From: Hyphomicrobium sp. | GTDB taxonomy: Bacteria; Pseudomonadota; Alphaproteobacteria; Rhizobiales; Hyphomicrobiaceae | Direction: 5' to 3' | Assembly: GCF_020852195.1 (NCBI RefSeq) | Contig: NZ_JADZBI010000001.1 | Coordinates: 1 to 50,026 of the forward strand | Length of the DNA: 50,026 nt | In this document: one piece after another, positions 17,288 to 25,892 of the stretch | Layout: each line of letters begins with the position of its first letter | Numbering within the stretch: the first letter of the stretch is position 1 | Made by a program: the position numbers and the translations under genes | Notes under the pieces: model-generated | Told to the model about the DNA's origin: nothing | What the model saw: the letters and a program-made list of their open reading frames with translations, nothing else | Databases searched by the model: none

Positions 17288-18136
17288 ATGACCGAAACGG
17301 CGTCGGGAGCAGGGCAACTTGCCGGCACACTCATGGCTGGCAAGCGCGGCCTCATCATGGGCGTCGCGAACAACCGCTCCATCGCTTGGGGCATCGCCAA
17401 GGCCGCGGTCGCGCAGGGCGCCGAGGTGGCGCTGACCTACCAGGGCGACGCGCTGAAGAAGCGCGTCGAGCCGCTGGCCGCGGAGCTGGGCTCCAAGCTC
17501 GTGCTGCCGTGCGACGTGGCCGACACGCCCTCCGTCGACGCCCTGTTTGCCGAGCTCGGCAAGGCCTGGGGCCGCCTCGATTTCCTTGTCCACGCCATCG
17601 CCTTCTCCGACAAGAACGAGCTCGACGGCCGTTATGTGGACACGACCGAAGCCAACTTCACGCAGACCATGCTGATCTCGTGCTTCTCGCTGACGGCGCT
17701 GGCCCAGCGCGCCGAGAAGCTGATGACCGACGGCGGCTCGATCATCACCCTCACCTACTACGGCGCCGAGAAAGTGATGCCGCACTACAATGTCATGGGC
17801 GTCGCCAAGGCTGCGCTCGAGGCGTCCGTCCGCTACCTCGCGGCCGACCTCGGCAAGAGCGCGATCCGCGGCAACGCCATCTCAGCGGGCCCCATCAAGA
17901 CGCTGGCCGCGTCGGGAATCTCGGACTTCCGCTACATCCTGCGCTGGAACGAGTACAATTCCCCGCTGAGGCGCACCGTGACCATCGAGGACGTGGGCGG
18001 CGCCGGCGTCTATCTCCTGTCCGACCTTTCCAAAGGCGTGACGGGCGAGATCCATCACGTGGACGCCGGCTATCACGTGCAGGGCATGAAGAACGAGGAC
18101 GCGCCCGACATTTCCGTCGTCAAGAACGACGGCTGA
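17288..18136 (+). CDS. fabI: enoyl-[acyl-carrier-protein] reductase (NADH)
   Basis: A 282-aa FabI of the atypical short-chain dehydrogenase family, the last reductive step of fatty acid elongation. The cofactor motif is GKRGLIMGVANNRSIAWGIA. The catalytic Tyr-Lys pair is spaced as in FabI (YYGAEKVMPHYNVMGVAK), and the Ser/Pro-rich segment GNAISAGPIKTLAASGI and the C-terminal HHVDAGYHVQGM are typical. The start is ATG 17288 with AAGGGG upstream; the frame to 17189 is open but has no signal. The histidine phosphatase follows after 57 nt and may be co-transcribed. FabI is the target of triclosan-type inhibitors. Confidence 0.97.
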   Translation: MTETASGAGQLAGTLMAGKRGLIMGVANNRSIAWGIAKAAVAQGAEVALTYQGDALKKRVEPLAAELGSKLVLPCDVADTPSVDALFAELGKAWGRLDFLVHAIAFSDKNELDGRYVDTTEANFTQTMLISCFSLTALAQRAEKLMTDGGSIITLTYYGAEKVMPHYNVMGVAKAALEASVRYLAADLGKSAIRGNAISAGPIKTLAASGISDFRYILRWNEYNSPLRRTVTIEDVGGAGVYLLSDLSKGVTGEIHHVDAGYHVQGMKNEDAPDISVVKNDG

Positions 18137-18193
18137 CGTCCCGAGCCCCGGAGGGAGCGTTCGCGGGCGTGCCGTCGCCGAGCAAGATCATCG

Positions 18194-18781
18194 ATGCCGG
18201 ACCACCCGACGATCTACTTCATCCGCCACGGCGAGACCGACTGGAACCGCGACCGCCGCTACCAGGGCCAGAAGGACATCCCGCTCAACGAGACCGGCCG
18301 CGCCCAGTCCCGTCGCAACGGCATCGCGCTTCGAACGTTTTTACCCGCCATAGCCGACGCCGAGTTCATAGCGAGCCCACTCATTAGGGCGCGCGAGACC
18401 ATGGAGATCATCCGGGCCGAGTTGGGTCTCGCACCCGAGGGCTATGCGATCGACGCGCGCCTCATGGAACTGTGCTACGGCGTCTGGGAAGGCACGCTGC
18501 AGGACGACATCAAGAAGCACGATCCCGATGCCTTCGCCGCGCGCGCAGAGGACCCCTTTCGCTGGCGCCCTGATGCGGGCGAGAGCTACGCCGACCTGTT
18601 GGCCAGGGTCACGGGTTGGGCCGAAGCGCGCCGCGGCAACCGCGTCGTCGTCTCGCACGGCGGCGTCTCGCGCTGCCTGCGCGCCCATTTCCTGGGCCTC
18701 GACCCCGAGCTGATCCCGGACCTCGAGAGCCCCCAGGACCGCGTGCTGATCCTGACCCGCGGCAGCATGCGCTGGCTCTGA
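18194..18781 (+). CDS. histidine phosphatase family protein (phosphoglycerate mutase-like)
   Basis: A 195-aa protein with the RHGETDWN motif (nucleophile His, residue 11) and a second catalytic His in VVVSHGGVSRCL (about residue 153). The substrate-binding Arg is seen in ASPLIRARETMEI and the acidic Glu in MELCYGVWEG. The size is that of broad-specificity phosphatases (GpmB/CobC-like). The specific substrate is uncertain; 2,3-bisphosphoglycerate-independent use or nucleotide phosphate hydrolysis are both possible. It lies downstream of fabI, possibly in one unit. Confidence 0.9.
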   Translation: MPDHPTIYFIRHGETDWNRDRRYQGQKDIPLNETGRAQSRRNGIALRTFLPAIADAEFIASPLIRARETMEIIRAELGLAPEGYAIDARLMELCYGVWEGTLQDDIKKHDPDAFAARAEDPFRWRPDAGESYADLLARVTGWAEARRGNRVVVSHGGVSRCLRAHFLGLDPELIPDLESPQDRVLILTRGSMRWL

Positions 18782-18886
18782 AGCGCGTTATGTTCACCTG
18801 AGCATGGTTGACCCGGGCCATGACGCGAGGAGAGCGTGCTTCAAGCCAAACCGATCTCGCAACAACGGCACAACCGAACGCAGCCC

Positions 18887-18924
18887 AAAAAAAGAGAGCC
18901 GGAGCAGCGGCTGCTCCGGCTCTC
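18887..18924 (-). terminator. strong minus-strand Rho-independent terminator
   Basis: A perfect 14-bp stem, GAGAGCCGGAGCAG (18894-18907) with its complement (18911-18924), around a 3-nt loop. On the minus strand it is followed by seven T (18887-18893). No protein gene ends just before it; the nearest minus-strand stop is at 19195, 270 nt away. Confidence 0.85.
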
Positions 18925-19098
18925 CCGTATGCGAACGACAAGGCGCAGATCTCTCGACCACGGTTGCTCAGACCGTGAGGAGAAATCCGCAGAGACGCAA
19001 AAACGCGGCACAACCGCAACGGCCCGAGCTCTTGGCTCGGCCGGGCACCCCGTGCGTCGTATGCAGCCTCCTTTCGGGAACGCACAGAACGCAGGGCA
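18887..19098 (-). ncRNA. candidate small RNA of about 210 nt
   Basis: The spacer between the histidine phosphatase and SRPBCC genes has no convincing coding frame but has structure on the minus strand. A promoter-like pair, TTGCAT (19127-19132) and TAATCA (19105-19110), is spaced 16 nt, giving a start near 19098. Within the transcript are the hairpins CCGAGC/GCTCGG (19024-19040) and CACGGT/ACCGTG (18959-18977), and it ends at the strong terminator 18887-18924. It could also be a long 3' UTR of the SRPBCC gene. It does not match the SRP or 6S RNA patterns that I know. Confidence 0.35.
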
Positions 19099-19194
19099 TC
19101 TGCCTGATTACCTGCGTCGCGGCCCCATGCAAAATGAATCCGATCGCGGGGGGGGTCGTCCACCCGTCCGGACGCAGCGCGCTCCCGCGCGCGA

Positions 19195-19674
19195 TTACTT
19201 GTACATGCCGTCGCGCAGGTTGATACCGTATTCGAGATTGCCCTTGAGCGCGCAGAGCATTTGCGTCCAGCCGTGGCAGTTGCCGTACGAGGCCTTGAGC
19301 CCTTGGGGCGTCTCGCCCCAGCCTTCCTCCGCGATCGTGACCAGCGTCCGCCCGTCCTCGAGCGGCTCGAACGTCATGGTCACCGTGCTGTCGTAGCCGG
19401 CAGACTTGGCGCCCGCGTCGCCGTCGGAGGCATCGCCTTCATGCGCGGCCCAGCGCAGCACGATCCTCCGGTTGGTTTCGACCTCCGCGACCTCGACCGG
19501 AAACTCCCCCGCGAAATCATGGAAGCTCCAATAGACGGTGGCGCCCGGCTCGAGCCGCCCCTTTGCGCCCCCGGTCGTGAAATAGCCCGACAGCAGCTGC
19601 GGATTGACGACGGCCTCGAACACCTCGCCCACCGGCTTCGCGATCCGACCGGTCACTTTGAACTTGAGATCCAT
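19195..19674 (-). CDS. SRPBCC/AHSA1-family protein
   Basis: A 159-aa START-like hydrophobic-cavity protein of the AHSA1/SRPBCC type. Typical parts are the N-terminal strand FKVTGRIAKPVGEVFEAVVN, GGAKGRLEPGATVYWSF, VEVAEVETNRRIVLRW and the C-terminal helix NCHGWTQMLCALKGNLEYG. The start is ATG 19674, with AAGGGAG 8 nt upstream; GTG 19683 is the ORF end but lacks a signal. It is divergent from an ArsR-type repressor with a 48-nt gap that contains a palindromic operator. This pairing is common, and the protein may bind a small hydrophobic ligand or act on it; the ligand is unknown. Confidence 0.9.
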   Translation of the reverse strand: MDLKFKVTGRIAKPVGEVFEAVVNPQLLSGYFTTGGAKGRLEPGATVYWSFHDFAGEFPVEVAEVETNRRIVLRWAAHEGDASDGDAGAKSAGYDSTVTMTFEPLEDGRTLVTIAEEGWGETPQGLKASYGNCHGWTQMLCALKGNLEYGINLRDGMYK

Positions 19675-19704
19675 GACGCGCACTCCCTTGCTGCTGGGTT
19701 TATT

Positions 19705-19724
19705 ATGTTATATTTATATAACAT
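19705..19724. promoter_or_regulatory. perfect operator palindrome for the ArsR-type repressor
   Basis: ATGTTATA (19705-19712) and TATAACAT (19717-19724) form a perfect inverted repeat with TTTA between. The repeat is AT-rich in a GC-rich background and ends inside the ATG start codon of the arsR-type gene. It also lies within the promoter region of the divergent SRPBCC gene. It is probably the site where the repressor controls both genes. Confidence 0.75.
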
Positions 19725-20052
19725 GTCAACCGACGAGGAAAATGAAAGAACTTTCAAGGCGCTATCGGCCGCCACGCGGCGGTCGATTCTCGATGTGCTG
19801 AAGGATCGTCCGCAGACGACGGGAGCGCTGTGCGCGCATTTTCCGACGCTCGACCGCTGCACGGTCATGCAGCACCTGAAAGTGCTCGAGGACGCGGAGC
19901 TGGTCATCGTGCGCCGCAAGGGGCGCGAGCGCTGGAACTACCTCAACCCGCTGCCCATCAAGCATATCCACGACCGCTGGATCGGCCCCTATGCCGCGCA
20001 TGCAGTCGACATTCTCGATCGCCTGAAGCGCGACCTCGAAAGGTCGGAATAA
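19723..20052 (+). CDS. ArsR-family winged-helix repressor
   Basis: A 109-aa regulator. The family pattern is clear: LSAATRRSILDVLKDRPQTTGAL, then the recognition-helix region LDRCTVMQHLKVLEDAELVIVRRKG with a winged strand (RERWNYLNP), and a C-terminal dimerisation helix. The metal-binding Cys pair of ArsR/SmtB sensors is absent, so it probably responds to a ligand or serves as a derived repressor. No ribosome binding site is seen and the start lies inside the operator, which hints at a leaderless mRNA. Divergent from SRPBCC. Confidence 0.92.
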   Translation: MSTDEENERTFKALSAATRRSILDVLKDRPQTTGALCAHFPTLDRCTVMQHLKVLEDAELVIVRRKGRERWNYLNPLPIKHIHDRWIGPYAAHAVDILDRLKRDLERSE

Positions 20053-20196
20053 CGCACACGTGCCGCGCCCTCCACTTGCTGCGGGAGCGCGCGGCCCTTA
20101 TGAGAGGCAATACGATTTTCGTATTGGCCTGAGTTGTCGATACGCGCGTTTCCGAAATCCGGGCTGCGCGCGCAGCAGCCCCAAATAGCGGCGTTC

Positions 20197-21285
20197 ATGT
20201 CACACAACACCTTCGGCCGCCTGTTCCGCATGACGACCTGGGGCGAGAGCCACGGGCCCGCCATCGGCTGCGTCGTGGACGGCTGCCCACCCGGCATTCC
20301 GCTCACCGCCGAGGAGATCCAGGCGCATCTGGACCGGCGCAAGCCCGGCCAGTCGCGCTTCACCACCCAGCGCCGCGAGGCCGACGCCGTTGAGATCCTC
20401 TCCGGCGTCTTCCCCGACGCCGAGGGACGCCAGGTCACCACCGGCACGCCGATTGCACTCCTGATCCACAACACCGATCAGCGCAGCAAGGACTACGGCG
20501 AGATCAAGGACGTCTTCCGCCCCGGCCACGCCGATTACACTTACTGGGCCAAGTACGGCATCCGCGACTACCGCGGCGGCGGCCGCTCGTCCGCGCGCGA
20601 AACGGCCATGCGCGTCGCCGCAGGCGCCATCGCGCGCAAGGTGCTCGGCCCCGACATCGTCATCCGCGGCGCGCTGATCCAGATCGGCGAGCTCAAGATC
20701 GACCGCTCCCGCTGGGACTGGGAAACCGTCGATAGCAATCCGTTCTTCGCACCGGACCCGTGCATGGTGCCCGAGTGGACGCACTACCTCGACAGCGTGC
20801 GCAAGAACGGCTCCTCCGTCGGCGCCGTCGTCGAGGTGGTGGCCGAGGGCGTGCCCGCCGGGCTCGGCGCCCCGCTCTACGGCAAGCTCGATCAGGACCT
20901 CGCGTCCGCCATGATGAGCATCAACGCGGTGAAGGGCGTCGAAATCGGCGCCGGCATGGCGGCGGCAGAGCTCACGGGCGAGGCCAACGCCGACGAGATC
21001 CGCATCGGGCTTGACGGCAAGCCGCGCTTCCTTTCGAACAACGCCGGCGGCATCCTGGGCGGCATCTCGACCGGCCAGCCGGTGGTCTGCCGCTTCGCCG
21101 TGAAGCCGACGTCGTCGATCCTGACCCCGCGCCAGACCATCGACGCCGAGGGTCACGAGACGGAGATCGTCACCAAGGGCCGCCACGACCCGTGCGTCGG
21201 CATCCGCGCCGTTCCGGTGGGCGAGGCCATGATGGCGCTGGTTCTGGCCGACCACCTGCTGCGCCACCGCGCCCAGCGCGGCTGA
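20197..21285 (+). CDS. aroC: chorismate synthase
   Basis: A 362-aa chorismate synthase, the FMN-dependent last step of the shikimate pathway, converting EPSP to chorismate. The N-terminus [20 protein letters not shown] and the [20 protein letters not shown] segment are signatures; the FMN-site region [17 protein letters not shown] and the late [16 protein letters not shown] also match. The start is ATG 20197 by homology; the open frame extends to 20134. The gene is followed by a palindromic intergenic element, then by a convergent J-domain protein gene. Confidence 0.97.
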   Translation: MSHNTFGRLFRMTTWGESHGPAIGCVVDGCPPGIPLTAEEIQAHLDRRKPGQSRFTTQRREADAVEILSGVFPDAEGRQVTTGTPIALLIHNTDQRSKDYGEIKDVFRPGHADYTYWAKYGIRDYRGGGRSSARETAMRVAAGAIARKVLGPDIVIRGALIQIGELKIDRSRWDWETVDSNPFFAPDPCMVPEWTHYLDSVRKNGSSVGAVVEVVAEGVPAGLGAPLYGKLDQDLASAMMSINAVKGVEIGAGMAAAELTGEANADEIRIGLDGKPRFLSNNAGGILGGISTGQPVVCRFAVKPTSSILTPRQTIDAEGHETEIVTKGRHDPCVGIRAVPVGEAMMALVLADHLLRHRAQRG

Positions 21286-21288
21286 GCG

Positions 21289-21387
21289 CCCTCACCCGAC
21301 GCTTCGCGCCGAACCGCTGCCGCCTTCTTCACCTCTCCCCGATGGGGAGAGGTCGGAAGCGATCGCAAGATCGCTTCCGGGTGAGGG
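21289..21387. repeat. compound intergenic palindrome (RIME-like)
   Basis: Three nested or adjacent inverted repeats: outer CCCTCACCCG (21289-21298) with CGGGTGAGGG (21378-21387); CCTCTCCCC (21332-21340) with GGGGAGAGG (21344-21352); and GGAAGCGATC (21355-21364) with GATCGCTTCC (21369-21378) around a GCAA loop. Such elements are dispersed intergenic repeats of rhizobia and relatives. It lies 4 nt past aroC and may protect the mRNA end. Confidence 0.8.
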
Positions 21388-21416
21388 GGCACTGCACTAT
21401 CGGCAATTGACGAAGC

Positions 21417-22934
21417 CTATCCCGCGCCCTGTCCGGAGATGATATCCCAGGCGGCGTTGATCTGCTTCAAGCGCAGTTCGCGCATCGCACGATCGGCCGG
21501 ATCCCTGGCATGATCCGGGTGCCAGCTCAGACGCAGGCCGTCGATGATCTTCTTGATCGCGGCTTCGTTCACGTCCGGCGCTATGCCCATGCCGAGAACG
21601 CTGAGCGCCTCCTCCCGCGTACGCGGCATCGCGTCCCCCAACGGAACCGGCGACCCGCCCGGCAACGTGGGCGACGCATCGAGATCGCGGCCCGTCAAAG
21701 GCTCGGCCACGAGCGTCAGCTCACCCTTCGTGGTGCGCTCGCCGTCCGGCGCAGCGCTCCTGCCGAGCGACACCGCGGAAATATCACGCGAGAGTGCCGG
21801 AACGGGAGGCACGCGACGGCGCCGCCAAACGACAGTGAGCGTGAGCAGCGTAAGCATCGCGAGCGAGGCCACGGTAATGACGGTGGCGTCCACACGCAGC
21901 GGCCCACCGGACGCCGTGACGGGCAGCAGCGGAGACTCCGCCTCGCTTTCCGACAACGCGAGCCGATCCGGAGCAGACGTGGCACCGCCGGCCACCTCGG
22001 ATTGGACAGCAGTCCCCTCGCTAGCAGGCGACACCACCGACGGCTCCGGCAAGGCACCCGTCGCGCCGACGCTCGGTTTGGCATCCGGCGGCGGCTCGGG
22101 CGCGCTCGCACTATTGATGATTTTTGGAACGACGGGCGCAACCTCCGCGGCATGGCCGCTGGCAGACGGCTCGGTCTTTACCGGCTCCGGTGCCGGCGGG
22201 GGCGCCGCCTTGGGCGTCGACGCCTCCATCGGCTGAGGCGGAGGCTGCGGCGCGGGCGGCTCCTTCTGCGGTGCCTTTCTGATCGGCTTGGGATGGGGCG
22301 GCGGGATAGGCTCGCTGCCCTGAGCCTCGGCACCCGGCTCGGATGCGGGCGTAGGGCGGGAAGGTGCCGCGTCCGCCATTGCGCCGCGCGGCACCGAGTC
22401 CTTGACGAAGATGCCGTCGACGCCGAGCATCGGCGCGAACCCCGCCGGCATCGGCACCGTGACGCGGCGGATTCTGGCCAGACGCTCGGCGCAGAAGCGC
22501 CGCATCCCGCCTTCGAATTCCCCCTGGCGAGCGCACGGCGCGTCGGGCGGCAGGCTCCAGCGCGCCGGCATCTCGAGCTCGAGCCGGCCGCCGGAGATGA
22601 AGGCGCGCCCGTCACGAGTCGCTTCCGCGGCGGCAGCAACCTCGACCCAGGGCACGCGCCTGCCGCCGCAATCGAGATCGAAGCGGTGCACCGTCCAGCG
22701 ACGGCACAGGTCCGGATCGACAGGAGAGCAGGCGCGGAACTCCCGCTGCTCGCGATGGCCGATCACGGGATGGCCTTCGTCTTCGGCGGGCGTCAGGACC
22801 GGCTGGCCACCGACGACCCTGCAGGAATACGGCATGACGTGCAGTTCGTCGGCGCGCACGCCGGACGAGCCGAGGAGCAGTACCCCGGCGACGAGGAAGG
22901 ACAACCTGCTGCCGCAAAATCTGAACGCGCGCAT
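21417..22934 (-). CDS. membrane-anchored protein with extracytoplasmic N-terminal domain and cytoplasmic J-like domain
   Basis: A 505-aa multi-part protein. It has a signal peptide (LSFLVAGVLLLGSSGVRA), then an N-terminal domain to about residue 180 with several Cys (YSCRVV, RACSPVDPDLCRRW, APCARQ). A Pro/Ala/Glu-rich linker of about 180 residues follows (QPPPQPMEAS), then one membrane segment (VITVASLAMLTLLTLTVVWRRRR, about residue 370). The final 70 residues are J-domain-like with the HPD motif (LRLSWHPDHARDP) and the LKQINAAWDII helix. It would thus link an outside domain to the DnaK system inside. The start is ATG 22934 with GGGAG upstream; the open frame to 23309 is not protein-like. Confidence 0.8.
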   Translation of the reverse strand: MRAFRFCGSRLSFLVAGVLLLGSSGVRADELHVMPYSCRVVGGQPVLTPAEDEGHPVIGHREQREFRACSPVDPDLCRRWTVHRFDLDCGGRRVPWVEVAAAAEATRDGRAFISGGRLELEMPARWSLPPDAPCARQGEFEGGMRRFCAERLARIRRVTVPMPAGFAPMLGVDGIFVKDSVPRGAMADAAPSRPTPASEPGAEAQGSEPIPPPHPKPIRKAPQKEPPAPQPPPQPMEASTPKAAPPPAPEPVKTEPSASGHAAEVAPVVPKIINSASAPEPPPDAKPSVGATGALPEPSVVSPASEGTAVQSEVAGGATSAPDRLALSESEAESPLLPVTASGGPLRVDATVITVASLAMLTLLTLTVVWRRRRVPPVPALSRDISAVSLGRSAAPDGERTTKGELTLVAEPLTGRDLDASPTLPGGSPVPLGDAMPRTREEALSVLGMGIAPDVNEAAIKKIIDGLRLSWHPDHARDPADRAMRELRLKQINAAWDIISGQGAG

Positions 22935-23285
22935 GAGCTCCCATCCTGGCGTTCGAGAATCCGGCTCAGATACCCCCGAGACCTGGGCGCATTTGCGGCA
23001 TCGCCACAAAGATTTTGCGCTGAATTGTCGCCACTTAGCAAAAAACGATGGGCGCCGCACAACGCCGGCGCCGTGGATCGAGCTAAGTCCCGTCCCTTCG
23101 GCCTGGCGACGGCAGACACAGGGGCGCAAAGGCGCGCACCCAAGTAACCATTCTTGATCGAGCATCCCCTTCCAAACACTCAGCGCAGGCAGCGAATCGA
23201 CATAGGAGTGTCTGAGCGCAGACGTTCTTGTTTCCCGGAGCAAACGAAACAGAAGGCAGAAAACCCACGCAACTGGAGCAAGTCC
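22935..23285. other. 351-bp divergent spacer, nothing specific
   Basis: This region lies between the J-domain protein gene and the SphA-like gene and should hold both promoters. It is lower in GC around 22980-23060 and contains a GGCGCCG palindrome. No small gene, operator or riboswitch is recognised. Confidence 0.4.
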
Positions 23286-24305
23286 ATGCGATTGCGAACG
23301 GTTTTCCACTCAGCAACAGCGATCTCCGCCACCGTGGCATGGGCGGCAGCCGGACACGCGGCGGAGAATGCCGCGGGCTTCTATCTGCTTGGCGCCAAGA
23401 CCGCCATGGCGGGCTACGTGCCACCGCCTGGCACCTACGTGACCGACATCAACTATTTCTACTCCGGTAAGGCGGGTGGTCAGGCGGCTGTGGGCATCGC
23501 GCTGAGGCAGACGGGCTCCATCCTAGACATTGATGCCGACGTCCGGATCGATGCCGACGCCTACGTCAACGCCCCGGTCGCGCTCTGGATCGCGCCGGAA
23601 AAGGTGCTCGGAGGAAACATCGGCTTCGGCATCATGGTGCCTGTCGGGCGAAAGAAGGTTGATGTCGGCATTGACGCGCATATCGATCTCACGCTGCCGA
23701 ACGGCACCGTCATCGAGCGCGACCGCCGCTTCGACTACGACGAGGCCTCGGTCAGGTTCGGAGATCCCGTGCTCAACGCCCTTATCGGCTGGCATCACGG
23801 CAACTGGCACTTGTCTGTCGGAGCCCTGCTCAACGTCCCGATCGGCCCATGGGACACCGACAGCATCACCAACGTATCGTTCCATCACTGGGGGCTCGAC
23901 ACGACCGGCGCCGTGACGTGGCTCGATCCGGCACGCGGCCACGAGGTCTCCGTCGCGGCCGGCTTCACGTTCAACTGGGAGAACCGCGCGACCGACTACA
24001 AGACCGGCACGGAATTCCATGTCGAGTGGGCCTTGATCCAGCACGTCTCGAAGGCGTTCTCGCTCGGCCTCTCCGGCTATCACTATCAGCAATTGACCGG
24101 CGACAGCGGCGCCGGCACCACGCTCGGCGATTTCGAGGGTCGCGTGACGGGCCTGGGACCGGTTCTGACCTACAGCTTCGAATGGGGGAAGATACCCGTC
24201 ACGGCGCAGCTCGAGTACATTCACGAGTTCGAAGCCGTGAACCGCGCCGAAGGCGACATGGGCATGCTCAACATCTCGATGCCGCTATCGGTTGCGGGGC
24301 ACTGA
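23286..24305 (+). CDS. SphA/MetA-pathway-type outer-membrane channel
   Basis: A 339-aa outer-membrane beta-barrel of the SphA / phenol-degradation MetA family. Family marks are a signal peptide (TAISATVAWAAAGHA), GFYLLGAKTAMAGYVPPPGTYV, GIALRQTGSI, GNIGFGIMVPVGRKKVDV and the late GLGPVLTYSFEWGKIPVTAQLEY. These proteins are placed in the outer membrane next to degradation pathways for hydrophobic compounds and probably let substrate in. The start is ATG 23286 with GGAGCA upstream. It is convergent to the lyase operon. Confidence 0.82.
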   Translation: MRLRTVFHSATAISATVAWAAAGHAAENAAGFYLLGAKTAMAGYVPPPGTYVTDINYFYSGKAGGQAAVGIALRQTGSILDIDADVRIDADAYVNAPVALWIAPEKVLGGNIGFGIMVPVGRKKVDVGIDAHIDLTLPNGTVIERDRRFDYDEASVRFGDPVLNALIGWHHGNWHLSVGALLNVPIGPWDTDSITNVSFHHWGLDTTGAVTWLDPARGHEVSVAAGFTFNWENRATDYKTGTEFHVEWALIQHVSKAFSLGLSGYHYQQLTGDSGAGTTLGDFEGRVTGLGPVLTYSFEWGKIPVTAQLEYIHEFEAVNRAEGDMGMLNISMPLSVAGH

Positions 24306-24413
24306 TCCGGAAGCCACACGCTGTTGAAAGCCAACGGCCGGCGCTCAGGAAAGCCCTCCAACATGATGCAGCGAACAAGCGCGGCACGCGCGTCCGAATG
24401 ATCGGAAAGCCCT

Positions 24414-25892
24414 CTAATCTACGGGATCAGATCGCCTCGATATTTCGACGCGCCTGATGACCTCTTCCACGGAGGCGCGTGCAAGACCAAGGTACCCGTC
24501 GACCTCGAGGAGCTTGTCGATGTCTGCCGCCGGCAGCAACCGGGATGCAGTCGGATCGTCCAGCAAGGCGGCGCGGAACGCGACGTTTCTTTGCATGGCA
24601 CGGTGGATGATGTCATGGACGAGCTTGTCGGCCTCCTCTTTTCCGAGCTCAGCCGAAAGCGCGAAAGCGACGCGCTGCGCCATGATGAACCCGTTGGTCC
24701 GCGCGAGGTTCTTTCGCATGGCGTCACGGTTGACCTCGATCTGCTCGAGCAGCTCTTGGGCGGTCTTGAGGTTGTCCCCTGACTTAATCGAGATCTCCTC
24801 GAGCGCGGAGTTCGGCCCGGAGGTGTTGTCGCGCTCGAAGAAGTTCACGACGTCGTCGAGAACGACCTCGGCGAGGCGTGGAATCGTACGCGACGCCTGG
24901 ATCAAAACCTCCGACTTCTTCGGATTGATCTTCTGCGCCATCGAGCTGCTGCTGACGGATTTCGTATCGCGGGGCTCGTCGGTCTCGCCGATATCCGTGA
25001 TCTGCAGAAGAAAGAGCTCCTGGCCGATATGCCCGAACGATTTGCTGATCAGAGCGAGCGTCAGGGCATAGTTGGCGTAGACATCGCGCGACCCGTGCCA
25101 GTCGTCCGGATAGGGCGCACGCAGGCCCAGCTCCTTCGCGAACGATTTCTCGATGTCCATCGCGCGCTCGCCAAGTCCCGCGTAGGTACCGACCGCCCCC
25201 TTGAGGATCGCCGACTGCTCCAATTCGGCGAGGACAAGCTTGAGACGCTCGATGTTCCGGCGGTTCTCGCCAATCCACGTGCTGACCTTCTTTCCGAAGG
25301 TGATTGGCAGGGCGTGCTGTCCAAGCGTGCGCCCTGGCATCACGGCATCCTGGTTTGCACGCGCCAGCCCAATCATGACGGACTCGATCTCGCGAAGACG
25401 GCCGATGAGCAGCACCGTCGACCTGCGCAATTGAAGCGTCAGCGCCGTGTCGTAAACGTCCACCGTGGTCGCACCGTAGTGCACATACTGCCGCGTGCTC
25501 GCATCGAGGGATCTGCGCCAAACGTTGAGCAGCGCGACCATGCGGTGCTGAACGACCTTCCGTTCCTCTGCGATTTCATCGAGCGGGGCGAAGCGGATGT
25601 GCGCCTTGCGCGTGATTTCGGCCGCAGCGGCTTTCGGAATGGCCCCATACGCGGCCTGCGCGCGGGCAAGAGCGGCTTCAATGTCGAGAACGTACTGGTT
25701 CGTCTGGTCGTAATCGAAAACCGCTTCGATCGCGTCGCGGCGATCGCTGTGTGCAATCGGTTCGGAGAATACGGCCCCGGATGCAAGTGCCGTCGCCGCA
25801 GCCGCGAGCGACCCGAAGAGCAGCAGAAATCCCAACTTGCTCGCGGATGCCATCTCTTTGCGGACGTCGCGCATGCGGTCGAGACACCTCAC
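24414..25892 (-). CDS. exported fumarase/aspartase-superfamily lyase (CMLE/adenylosuccinate-lyase-like)
   Basis: A 492-aa lyase of the fumarase/aspartase superfamily. Three signature regions are visible: HYGATTVDVYDT (C1), GRTLGQHALPITFGKK (C2) and SSSSMAQKINPKKSE (C3, with the flexible loop Ser and Lys). The pattern is nearest to carboxymuconate cycloisomerase and adenylosuccinate lyase. Family enzymes usually release fumarate or do the reverse. Unusually it has a signal-peptide-like N-terminus (MASASKLGFLLLFGSLAAAA, then TALASG), so it may act in the periplasm. GTG 25892 overlaps the stop of the esterase gene by 4 nt (GTGA) and is annotated here; ATG 25874 or ATG 25853 are alternatives. Third gene of the operon. 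The substrate is unknown. Confidence 0.8.
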   Translation of the reverse strand: MRCLDRMRDVRKEMASASKLGFLLLFGSLAAAATALASGAVFSEPIAHSDRRDAIEAVFDYDQTNQYVLDIEAALARAQAAYGAIPKAAAAEITRKAHIRFAPLDEIAEERKVVQHRMVALLNVWRRSLDASTRQYVHYGATTVDVYDTALTLQLRRSTVLLIGRLREIESVMIGLARANQDAVMPGRTLGQHALPITFGKKVSTWIGENRRNIERLKLVLAELEQSAILKGAVGTYAGLGERAMDIEKSFAKELGLRAPYPDDWHGSRDVYANYALTLALISKSFGHIGQELFLLQITDIGETDEPRDTKSVSSSSMAQKINPKKSEVLIQASRTIPRLAEVVLDDVVNFFERDNTSGPNSALEEISIKSGDNLKTAQELLEQIEVNRDAMRKNLARTNGFIMAQRVAFALSAELGKEEADKLVHDIIHRAMQRNVAFRAALLDDPTASRLLPAADIDKLLEVDGYLGLARASVEEVIRRVEISRRSDPVD

